Assembly (NCBI GenBank): GCA_023433585.1
Contig: JAEZCL010000018.1
Span: forward strand, 1-22,499
Origin: Pseudomonadota bacterium
Lineage (GTDB): Bacteria; Pseudomonadota; Alphaproteobacteria; Caulobacterales; Caulobacteraceae
Length of the DNA stretch: 22,499 bases
Reading direction: 5' to 3'
Shown: positions 5,938-12,787 of the stretch, piece after piece
Layout of the letters: every line of letters begins with the position of its first letter
Numbering within the stretch: position 1 is the stretch's first letter
Notes under the pieces: model-generated
What the model was told of the DNA's origin: nothing
The model's input: only the letters and a program-made list of their open reading frames with translations
Databases searched by the model: none
Position numbers and translations under genes: made by a program

Positions 5938-8477
5938 ACGCCCACCCCCGGAAACAGCCGCGTCAGCAGGGCCGCCAATCCGGCTTGCGAAGCCACGAAC
6001 ACATGGAACAGAGCGATCACGTCGAATGTGGTCGGCCGCGCGGGATGCACCCGTCCCTTCGCCCACCGCATCACGACGTAAAGCGCCATCAGGGCGCAGA
6101 CGATGACATAGAACCCCTGCCAGCCCAGGAAGGCGAACACCGTCGCCCCCTGCCCCGTCCGCGCCGGGTCCAGCCCCGCCGCCGTCCAGGTGGACCAGTC
6201 CGTCCACCACGCGGCGCCGATCAGGGCGGCGGCCAGCACCACCATGCCCGTGGCGACGGTCGGCGCGCGCGGCCGGTCCAGCCTCACCGCCCTGCGCGCG
6301 ACCAGCATCAGGGCGATCGCCAGGACGTAGCCGCCGACCACCGCGACCAGGCTCCACATCGCCGGCGGGTCGATCCACAGGTCCGGCCGTCGGCTCCACA
6401 GAAAGACATAGGAAAACGCGCTCATGGCCGCGATCACCCCGGCCACGAACAACAGGATGGTCATAGCCCACCAGCCGTGCCCCATGGTTCCGCTCGCATA
6501 GGTCGGCACGCGGATGCCTGCGCCGATGTCCACCGTGGCCTTCGACATGGGCTCATCCAGCTTCCAGGCCCAGCCCATCATGGCGACCACGGCGATGACG
6601 CCCGCCACCGCCGCCGCCCCATAGGCGCCGGGCACCAGCAGCAGGAAGAACACCGCCGTGAAGATCGCCGCCCAGAAATGCCAGGGCGACGGCCGGGGCA
6701 TCCGCGCCAGATACTGCGGCTCGGCGTTCAGGGGGCTGGTGACCAGGGTCTCGCGCTCGCCGGTCGCGGTGCGCGGCAGGAAATAGCGCCCCTGCTCCAC
6801 CTCTTCGGCCAGGCCCGGCTGATCCCACAGGGGATAGAGGCTCTTCACCACCGGGATCGAGCGCACCGAGTAAAGTCCGGTGGGCAGCCACTCCAGGCCC
6901 GGCCCGCCATAGACGTTCCCGGCATTGTCGTCGGTCGCGGGGCGGAAATTCCTTATCAGATCAATGAGGACGATCAGGACGCCGACAGCGAAGATGAAGG
7001 CCCCCACCGTCGAGATCAGGTTCACCAGGTCCAGCCCCCGCCCCGGCAGATAGGTGAACACCCGTCGGGGCATCCCCATCAGCCCGGTCAGGTGCATGGG
7101 CAGGAAGGTGACGTGCATCCCCGTGAACATCAACCAGAAAGCGGCCTTGCCCCATCGCTCCGACAGGGCCCGGCGGCTGGCCATGGGCGCCCAAAAATAG
7201 AGCGCCGCGAACACCGGGAACACCATCCCGCCGATCAGGACGTAGTGCAGGTGCGCGACGATGAAATAGGTGTCGTGAACCACCCAGTCGAACGGGACCA
7301 TGGCCACCATCACCCCCGTCAGCCCGCCCATGACGAAGGTGAAGAGACCGCCGATGATGAACAGGCCGGGCGTGTTGAAGCGCATCTTTCCCGCCGCCAT
7401 GGTGGCGATCCAGGCGAACACCTGCACCCCCGCCGGGATGCTGACGGCCATGGACGCGGCGGAGAAGAAGCCCACCGACATGGCGGGCATGCCGGTGGTG
7501 AACATGTGGGGCGACCACACCCCGAAGCTGATGAAGCCGGTGGCCAGCATGGCCATGACCACCAGCCGGTGGCCGATCAGCGGGTGCCTCGCCACCGCCG
7601 GGATCATCGCCGACATGGCCCCCGCCGCCGGCAGGAAGATGATGTAAACCTCCGGGTGGCCGAAGAACCAGAACAGGTGCTGCCACAGCAGCGGATCGCC
7701 GCCGCGCGCGGCGTCGAAGAACGGCCAGTCGAACAGCCGCTCCAGCTCCATCAGGGTGGTGGCCAGGATCACCGATGGAAAGGCGATGATGATCATGACC
7801 GCGAAGATCAGCATGGCCCAGGCGAAGATCGGCATCCTGGCCAGGGTCATCCCCGGCGCCCGGGTGCGCATGACCCCGACGATGATCTCGATGGCCCCGG
7901 CGATGGCCGAGATTTCGATGAAGCCGATGCCCAGCAGCCAGAAATCGGCGTTGATCCCCGGCGAATAGGTCTTGCTGCTCAGGGGCGGATACATGAACCA
8001 CCCGCCGTCCGGCGCCAGGCTGAAGAAGATCGAGCCGAAGAACACCAGCCCGCCCACCACATAGGCCCACAGCGCATAAGCCCCCAGGCGCGGGAACGGC
8101 AGGTCGCGCGCGCCCAGCATCTGGGGCAGCAGCAGCACCGCGATCGCCTCCACCATGGGCACGGCGAACAGGAACATCATCACCGTGCCGTGCATGGTGA
8201 AAAGCTGGTTGTAGGTGTCCACGCCCACCAGGCCGGCCTCGGGCACGGCCAGTTGCGCCCGCATCACCAGCGCCAGGATTCCCGCCAGGATGAAGAACAG
8301 GAAGGCCGCCCCGACGAACAGAATGCCCACATAATTGTTGTTGATCGCCGTGAACCAGCCCCAGCCCTTCGGCCCGCACCAGACGTCCGCCAGCGCCTCC
8401 AGCTCCCCCTCAGGCCGCTCACCCTCGGTCGGAAAGCGGTCATAGAGGCGGTGGTCGAACCCGGTCTCGGATTTCAT
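5934..8477 (-). CDS. Fused heme-copper oxidase subunit I/III with atypical CuB site
   Basis: This 847-residue membrane protein joins a subunit I (about 1-560) to a seven-helix subunit III-like part (about 595-847). The heme ligands are present: His96 (TMHGTVMM) for low-spin heme, and His409 and His411 (VAHLHYV). FGHPEVY gives CuB ligand His274, Glu276 and Tyr278. The usual VWAHHMF reads VWSPHMF, so Pro323 replaces the first His of the CuB pair and His324 remains. The K-channel Lys position (IPAGVQVF) is Gln352. Asp125 at the D-channel mouth is kept, but the usual Asn positions are Val and Gly/Ala. The conserved Ser-Glu of subunit III aligns with Ala-Gly. The start at 8477 overlaps the subunit II stop (ATGA). 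It is annotated by homology as caa3-type oxidase, but O2-reducing, proton-pumping chemistry is doubtful; see findings. Confidence 0.88.
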   Translation of the reverse strand: MKSETGFDHRLYDRFPTEGERPEGELEALADVWCGPKGWGWFTAINNNYVGILFVGAAFLFFILAGILALVMRAQLAVPEAGLVGVDTYNQLFTMHGTVMMFLFAVPMVEAIAVLLLPQMLGARDLPFPRLGAYALWAYVVGGLVFFGSIFFSLAPDGGWFMYPPLSSKTYSPGINADFWLLGIGFIEISAIAGAIEIIVGVMRTRAPGMTLARMPIFAWAMLIFAVMIIIAFPSVILATTLMELERLFDWPFFDAARGGDPLLWQHLFWFFGHPEVYIIFLPAAGAMSAMIPAVARHPLIGHRLVVMAMLATGFISFGVWSPHMFTTGMPAMSVGFFSAASMAVSIPAGVQVFAWIATMAAGKMRFNTPGLFIIGGLFTFVMGGLTGVMVAMVPFDWVVHDTYFIVAHLHYVLIGGMVFPVFAALYFWAPMASRRALSERWGKAAFWLMFTGMHVTFLPMHLTGLMGMPRRVFTYLPGRGLDLVNLISTVGAFIFAVGVLIVLIDLIRNFRPATDDNAGNVYGGPGLEWLPTGLYSVRSIPVVKSLYPLWDQPGLAEEVEQGRYFLPRTATGERETLVTSPLNAEPQYLARMPRPSPWHFWAAIFTAVFFLLLVPGAYGAAAVAGVIAVVAMMGWAWKLDEPMSKATVDIGAGIRVPTYASGTMGHGWWAMTILLFVAGVIAAMSAFSYVFLWSRRPDLWIDPPAMWSLVAVVGGYVLAIALMLVARRAVRLDRPRAPTVATGMVVLAAALIGAAWWTDWSTWTAAGLDPARTGQGATVFAFLGWQGFYVIVCALMALYVVMRWAKGRVHPARPTTFDVIALFHVFVASQAGLAALLTRLFPGVGV

Positions 8478-9466
8478 TCCAGACCGTCCAGATAGGCCGC
8501 AACCGCCTGCAATTCGTCGCCGGACATCGTCGTGTAGGCCGGCATCCGGTTGCCCGGCTTGATGCCCTGACTGTCCGCGATCCACCCGGCCAGCGTGCCG
8601 CGATTGTTGGCCAGGATTCCGGCCCCGATGGTGCGTCGTCCAGCCACATGGGTCAGGTCCGGCCCCGCCAGTCCGGTAGCCCCCTCCAGCCCCCGCACCA
8701 CGTGACAGGCGCCGCAGCCATAGTCCTGAAACACCGCCATGCCCTGCACGGCCAGGGCGTCCGTCGGCGCGGCCGCCGACGCCGCCTCCCGCGCCCGCCA
8801 GGCGTCGAACTCAGCCCTCGGCATGGCCACCACCACCAGCCCCATCAGGGCATGCGGCCCGCCGCAGTATTCAGCGCATTGTCCGCCGTAAGTTCCGGCT
8901 TCATTCGCCTGTAATCGAAGGATATTTCTTCTCCCCGGAATCATGTCCAGCTTGGGACCCAGGCGCGGAATCCAGAAGCTGTGAATGACGTCGGCGGACT
9001 CCAGTTCAAAGGTCACCGGCTCGCCCACCGGGATGCGCACCTCATTGGCCGACTGCACGGCTTCGCGCCCCTGATCGTCCAGATAGGCGACCCGCCACCA
9101 CCACATTTCTCCCGTCACCCGCACCCGCATTTCGCCCGGCTCGGGCTCGCCCGTCAGGGCCGAGGTCAGCGACAGGCCCCAGATCAGAAGCGCGCTCAGC
9201 ACCACCACCGGAAAGGCCAGGCCGGCGAACCAGATCAATCGTTGATTCCCAAGCCATCGTTTCAGCCCCGGCCGCCCCGCCAGCGCCATCACGAGGGCGG
9301 CGATCACCACCAGCAACACCCCCGCGCCCATGATGAACACGCCCCACGACAGGGTCGTCAGCGGCTCGGCGAACGGCCCGGCCGGGCTCAGCACCGGCGG
9401 CGGCCATCCGGCGAACGGTTCAGTGTTCATGGAGTCAAGGCTCATAGAGATAGGCGGCGATGTCAC
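8474..9466 (-). CDS. Oxidase subunit II with CuA domain and C-terminal cytochrome c
   Basis: Two transmembrane helices (about 38-63 and 77-100) precede a periplasmic cupredoxin domain with a complete CuA site: His162 (DVIHSFW), then Cys197, Glu199, Cys201, His205 and Met208 in QCAEYCGGPHALM. The aromatic run WWWR near 122 is the expected electron-entry patch. A C-terminal class I cytochrome c follows, with CGACH at 251-255 and the Met ligand in NRMPAY (Met308), making this a caa3-type subunit II. The start is uncertain. GTG at 9466 has GGAGGAGG just upstream and overlaps the previous gene by 32 bases; ATG at 9445 or 9430 gives a slightly shorter N-terminus without a clear ribosome site. It passes electrons from c-type cytochromes to subunit I. 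Confidence 0.9.
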   Translation of the reverse strand: MTSPPISMSLDSMNTEPFAGWPPPVLSPAGPFAEPLTTLSWGVFIMGAGVLLVVIAALVMALAGRPGLKRWLGNQRLIWFAGLAFPVVVLSALLIWGLSLTSALTGEPEPGEMRVRVTGEMWWWRVAYLDDQGREAVQSANEVRIPVGEPVTFELESADVIHSFWIPRLGPKLDMIPGRRNILRLQANEAGTYGGQCAEYCGGPHALMGLVVVAMPRAEFDAWRAREAASAAAPTDALAVQGMAVFQDYGCGACHVVRGLEGATGLAGPDLTHVAGRRTIGAGILANNRGTLAGWIADSQGIKPGNRMPAYTTMSGDELQAVAAYLDGLE

Positions 9467-9815
9467 GGGCCTCCTCCAGACTCAGGGGCATGGGCGGCAT
9501 GGGCGATCCGGGATCAACCGACGGCGCATCGCGCAGATAGGGGATCAGGCTCTCGGGCCGGTTCGGCAGTCCCGAGCCGATCAGCGCCCGATCCCCCATG
9601 CCGTGCAGCGGCGGCCCCACACGCCCCTTGGGCCAGTCGATGCCCGGAATGTCGTGACAGGCGCCGCACCCGGCCTGACGCGCGATCTCCAGACCCCGCG
9701 CCGGGTCGGCCGAGGGAATCCGGCGCGGTTCAGCCTCGACCCCGCCGCCGCACCCGGCGCCCACCAGGGCCAGAACCACCGCGCCCGCCAACCCTGTCGC
9801 CCCCTGTCCTGCCAT
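9435..9815 (-). CDS. Monoheme cytochrome c lipoprotein
   Basis: This 126-residue class I cytochrome c has an N-terminal hydrophobic segment ending in a lipobox (LVGAGC, Cys22), so it is predicted to be lipid-anchored at the periplasmic face. Heme attachment is CGACH at 50-54, and the axial Met lies in PMPPMP (Met106 or Met109). It is the first gene of the minus-strand operon and overlaps the start region of subunit II. It probably donates electrons to the CuA-cytochrome c subunit. The start at 9815 has only a weak upstream AGG, and no in-frame alternative looks better. The disrupted 5' end of the toxin gene begins only a few dozen bases upstream on the other strand, so the promoter must lie in or next to that toxin sequence. 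Confidence 0.85.
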   Translation of the reverse strand: MAGQGATGLAGAVVLALVGAGCGGGVEAEPRRIPSADPARGLEIARQAGCGACHDIPGIDWPKGRVGPPLHGMGDRALIGSGLPNRPESLIPYLRDAPSVDPGSPMPPMPLSLEEARDIAAYLYEP

Positions 9816-9896
9816 CCAGACCTAACCCAGCGTGGCCTGTAGGGTTCCGCTCACTTCCCGTTCTGGGAACGTCATCCGGAAACGCGGTCGGCCCTG

Positions 9897-10130
9897 TTGC
9901 ATTGGCTTCGGGTGACGCGAGCGGCGAGTTGGTCTGATCCGCAGGCCGTGCTGTCGGGCTTCTCGAAGGCGAAGGCGCTCAACGGCGAGCGCGTACGCTT
10001 CGAGGTGGCCGGCGGGGACTATCGGATGATCGTGGCCTTCGACTTTCCGCGACAGGTCGCTTTCATTAAATTCATCGGGACCCATGCGGAGTACGACCGC
10101 GTGGACGCCCTCACCGTTTCGCGGTTCTAG
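9897..10130 (+). CDS. higB: HigB-family toxin, 5' end apparently disrupted
   Basis: The C-terminal two thirds match the HigB/RelE-like mRNA interferase pattern: NGERVRFEVAGGDYRMIVAF and FIKFIGTHAEYDRVDA. Family-like residues continue upstream of the only near start codon (TTG at 9897), as FWERHPETRSALLHW from 9861. That frame is closed by TAG at 9840-9842 with no ATG, GTG or TTG between. Frame +2 just upstream reads VGFRSLP, which fits the usual first strand of HigB, so a small frameshift near 9855-9861 is likely. Translation would need TTG 9897 (77 residues, shorter than the usual ~95-100), without a visible ribosome site. The gene is directly followed by its antitoxin, 10 bases away, as in higBA operons. 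It is probably an inactive or weak toxin. Confidence 0.7.
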   Translation: MHWLRVTRAASWSDPQAVLSGFSKAKALNGERVRFEVAGGDYRMIVAFDFPRQVAFIKFIGTHAEYDRVDALTVSRF

Positions 10131-10134
10131 GAGG
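10129..10134 (+). promoter_or_regulatory. Ribosome binding site of higA
   Basis: AGGAGG overlaps the toxin stop codon and lies 6 nt before ATG 10141. It fixes the antitoxin start and shows that the antitoxin can be translated even if the toxin is not. Confidence 0.7.
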
Positions 10135-10140
10135 CCGCCC

Positions 10141-10515
10141 ATGGATATTCGCCCTGTTCGCACCGACGAGGATCACGCCGCAGCCGTGCGGGAGATCGAA
10201 GCCCTCTGGGGGGCTGCGCCCGGCACAAAGGACGGCGACCGCCTGGATATCCTGGTGACGCTCGTGGACGCCTATGAATCCGCCCGCTGGCCGCTGCCCG
10301 ACACCGATCCGGTGGAAGCCATTCGCAGCAGCATGGCCATGGAAGGGCGCGATCAGGCTGATCTGGCGACGTTGCTGGGGTCGCCCTCACGCGCATCGGA
10401 AATTCTCCGCCGAAAACGTGGACTGACCCTGCCTATGATCTGGGCTCTACACCGGCAATGGGGCATTCCCGCCGAAGCCCTGGTCCAGCCTTACGAAACG
10501 CGACGCCACGGATAG
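10141..10515 (+). CDS. higA: HigA-family antitoxin, HTH regulator
   Basis: This 124-residue protein has an N-terminal Asp/Glu-rich helical part with the pattern EIEALWGA...GTKDGDRLDILVTLV typical of HigA. A C-terminal XRE-type helix-turn-helix lies at about 67-112 (DQADLATLLGSPSRASEIL as recognition region). It neutralises HigB and autoregulates the operon. ATG 10141 is chosen because of the strong ribosome site; the frame is open upstream through the toxin gene. It looks intact while its toxin looks damaged, the usual order of decay because antitoxin loss would be lethal first. It sits between the two halves of a respiratory gene set. Confidence 0.85.
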   Translation: MDIRPVRTDEDHAAAVREIEALWGAAPGTKDGDRLDILVTLVDAYESARWPLPDTDPVEAIRSSMAMEGRDQADLATLLGSPSRASEILRRKRGLTLPMIWALHRQWGIPAEALVQPYETRRHG

Positions 10516-10550
10516 CGGAACCGGCCCCTCCACCCGGCGTTCGCCAAGCG

Positions 10551-11213
10551 ATGCCGTTTCGCCCGCCTATGTCCGTCGTTCTGGCCGTCGCCGCCCTGGC
10601 CGCCTGCGCGCCGGGCGCCGACGACTATGAGGACCCCTTCACCACCACGGGCGAGGTCATCGCCCTGTCCGGCGGAGACGCGATGGCCCGGGGCGCCTGC
10701 ATCACCTGCCACGGCGTCAACGGCGAGGGCGACGGCGCCGACACGCCGCGCCTGGCGGGGCTGGATCCCGGCTATATCCAGAAACAGCTCGAGGACTACG
10801 CCGCCGACCTGCGGCCCGATCCGGTCATGTCCCCCATCGCCCGGCGCCTCAGCCACGCGGATCGCGCGCGCGTCGCCGCATATTACGGCGCCATGCCTCC
10901 GGCCCTCGCCGATCCGCTCGGCGCCGACCCGGCCCTGATCGCCGAGGGGCGCACGCTCTATCATCAGGGCCTGCCCGGCCACCGCGCCTGTGCGGCGTGT
11001 CACGGGGCCGACGGCCGGGGTCTGGGCGCCGGCTATCCGCCCGTGGCGGGCCAGACCGCCGCCTACACCGCCCATCAGCTGCGCCAGTGGAAGACCGCCC
11101 AGCGCCGCAACGATCCCCGCGACGTCATGGGCGCCGTCAGCCGGCCGCTTTCCGAACGCCAGATCGACGCCGTTTCCGCTTACGCGGCATCGCTGCCTCA
11201 TCGGTCGGAATGA
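10551..11213 (+). CDS. Diheme cytochrome c4-like lipoprotein
   Basis: This 220-residue protein has a short signal sequence ending in a lipobox (ALAAC, Cys19) and two class I cytochrome c domains. Heme 1 is CITCH at 50-54 with Met93 (PVMSPIA) as likely axial ligand; heme 2 is CAACH at 147-151 with Met193 (DVMGAVS). This tandem arrangement is that of cytochrome c4, a periplasmic carrier between quinol-oxidising complexes and terminal reductases. The start could be ATG 10551 or ATG 10569; neither has a strong ribosome site. It begins 35 bases after higA on the same strand. Its 3' end overlaps the oppositely oriented cytochrome b561 gene by 77 bases. Confidence 0.85.
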   Translation: MPFRPPMSVVLAVAALAACAPGADDYEDPFTTTGEVIALSGGDAMARGACITCHGVNGEGDGADTPRLAGLDPGYIQKQLEDYAADLRPDPVMSPIARRLSHADRARVAAYYGAMPPALADPLGADPALIAEGRTLYHQGLPGHRACAACHGADGRGLGAGYPPVAGQTAAYTAHQLRQWKTAQRRNDPRDVMGAVSRPLSERQIDAVSAYAASLPHRSE

Positions 11214-11832
11214 TCTCGATGGGCTCGCCCTCCAGCGTGTCCAGCACGGGCGCCATGCCAGGCAGCACATTGTCCTTGTCGAACAGATAGTGTTTCAGCG
11301 CCGCCGCCACGTGGCCGATAATCAGGAACGTGATCCCCCAGATCATGAAATAGTGGATGCGCTCGGCCGCCCATTGCAGGTTCCACAGCATCTCCTGCGA
11401 CAGGCTCCCGACCGGCAGACGCGGCGCCGGAACCAGTCCGCCCAGCATCAGCTGCATCTCCGGCGCCGTGGCCGACAGCATCAGCCAGCCCGACAGCGGC
11501 AACCCCACGATGAAGACATAGAACAAGAGGTGCGTGACCCGCGACACCCGGTTCTCCCAGCCCGGCGTGTCCGCATCGTTGACCGGGCCGGGGATCATCA
11601 GCCGCCAGACCGCCCTCAGCACCGCCAGCAGCAGGATCAGCAATCCGGCGTCGGCATGCAGCTGAAAGGCGCTGACCTTGTCGCCACCCGCCGGTATCGC
11701 CGACATCCACCAGCCCCAGACCAGCTGGAACAGCACCAGCGCCGCCATGGTCCAGTGGAACGTGATCGCCACCGGCGACCAGCGCCCCTCGGACGAATGA
11801 GCGTCCGCCCAGGCCCTCAGCCGCCGGATCAT
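11137..11832 (-). CDS. Cytochrome b561-family membrane protein
   Basis: This 231-residue, four-helix di-heme cytochrome b (Ni/Fe-hydrogenase-type/b561 domain) has candidate heme histidines His26 (ITFHWTM), His59 (FQLHADAG), His160 (ERIHYFM) and His174 (IIGHVAA). Such proteins move electrons between quinol and periplasmic partners. The C-terminus is a basic tail (MPRKRKRRRSGVRK). The ATG overlaps the CtaG-type gene's stop (ATGA), so they are translationally coupled. The frame is open far upstream, but Met 11832 fits the family N-terminus. The last 77 bases lie antisense to the end of the cytochrome c4 gene. Beside c-type cytochromes and an oxidase, it may be a quinol:cytochrome c link for the module; this is inference. 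Confidence 0.85.
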   Translation of the reverse strand: MIRRLRAWADAHSSEGRWSPVAITFHWTMAALVLFQLVWGWWMSAIPAGGDKVSAFQLHADAGLLILLLAVLRAVWRLMIPGPVNDADTPGWENRVSRVTHLLFYVFIVGLPLSGWLMLSATAPEMQLMLGGLVPAPRLPVGSLSQEMLWNLQWAAERIHYFMIWGITFLIIGHVAAALKHYLFDKDNVLPGMAPVLDTLEGEPIEIIPTDEAAMPRKRKRRRSGVRKAAG

Positions 11833-12593
11833 GCGGCCTGCTCCGCCTCGCCGTCGCCCAGCCCGATCCGCCGCGCCAAGAGGGCCAGAGCCCCGGCCAG
11901 ATAGGCGCCCGCCGCCGGCGCCCACATGATGAGGCCGCCCGCCTGCTGATCTTCCAGAGGGCTCAGCCCCCAGGCCAGGGTCGTGGTGAAATGAGGCGCA
12001 TAAAGGGGCTCCCGAGCAAAGACGATCAACGCGCCCAGCACGCCCATCTGCACCATGGTCGCCAGCAAGGCGGGCAGACCATGCTGGACCGGCGCCAGCC
12101 TGACCCCGCGCCAGAACATCAACGCCGTCCCGATCAGACCCGCCTGCATCACCCAGTAGGTCATGTCGTTCGTCAGCGACCAGCCATAGGGCCCGGGCGC
12201 GTGCCAGAACCACAGCAGCACCGCCTGCGCTCCCGTCGCGGTCCAGATCAGGCTGCGCCCGCCGAACAGGGTCGATAACCATCCGCGCGGCGCGGCGAGG
12301 ACCAGCAGCCCCGCCGCCAGGGTCATCACCACCACATGATGCCCCACCCGCGCGGCGAACAACGCCGAAGTCAGGGCGCACAGCGGCGATATGAAGGCCG
12401 CGGCCATCAGGCCCCATCCCCCCGCGAAGGCCGCTCGCTCCCAGCCCCCGGCCCGCCTGCCCCAGGTCATGACGTAGGCGAGCGCCACGGCGGCCAGCGC
12501 CGCGATCAGCACGGGCTCCAGATTCCACGCAGCCCAGATCCCGCCAGGCGACGGCGCGGGTCCGCAATAGGGTTGGAATGCCATTGAGCTCAT
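11829..12593 (-). CDS. ctaG: CtaG-type (caa3) cytochrome oxidase assembly protein
   Basis: This 254-residue polytopic membrane protein of the Caa3_CtaG family has about seven helices. Conserved-looking His and Trp residues are seen in RVGHHVVVMTLAAG, LFWFWHAPGPYG-like and MVQMGVLGALIVF segments. The family acts in copper insertion or maturation of caa3-type oxidases. It supports the view that the nearby subunit I and II carry copper. GGAGG at 12596-12600 is close to ATG 12593 and could also serve ATG 12584, nine bases later; a TTG at 12635 in the same frame is less likely. It is coupled to the b561 gene downstream. Confidence 0.8.
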   Translation of the reverse strand: MSSMAFQPYCGPAPSPGGIWAAWNLEPVLIAALAAVALAYVMTWGRRAGGWERAAFAGGWGLMAAAFISPLCALTSALFAARVGHHVVVMTLAAGLLVLAAPRGWLSTLFGGRSLIWTATGAQAVLLWFWHAPGPYGWSLTNDMTYWVMQAGLIGTALMFWRGVRLAPVQHGLPALLATMVQMGVLGALIVFAREPLYAPHFTTTLAWGLSPLEDQQAGGLIMWAPAAGAYLAGALALLARRIGLGDGEAEQAA

Positions 12594-12787
12594 GGCCTCC
12601 GCCAGGGCGTCCGGTCGTTCCGCATGCCCTCTCAATCCCGGCGTAGCGGGGTGGTTCCCGCCGGACCCTGTCTAGGCAGGCTCCGGGCAAGCCGCTATGA
12701 CGGCGCCCAGGCTGGCGCCGCGCCTGCCTGCGGCCCCGTGGGCCGGATTTCTTGAAGACGAACGACAGTGAGCGAGTCGCACCCCAG

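Noticed and set aside
5985..8495. 836-codon open frame on the plus strand
   Set aside because: It is antisense to the fused subunit I/III gene; the translation is His/Arg/Pro/Gln-rich with no domain, a common shadow in GC-rich DNA.
9851..9872. TTCCC-5-GGGAA dyad as an FNR/NnrR site for the cytochrome operon
   Set aside because: It lacks the TTGAT/ATCAA or TTGCG/CGCAA half sites and overlaps the toxin remnant coding sequence.
12594..12787. Possible leader or riboswitch before thrS
   Set aside because: No T-box-like features (not expected in alphaproteobacteria) and no strong stem series; only short GC-rich palindromes.
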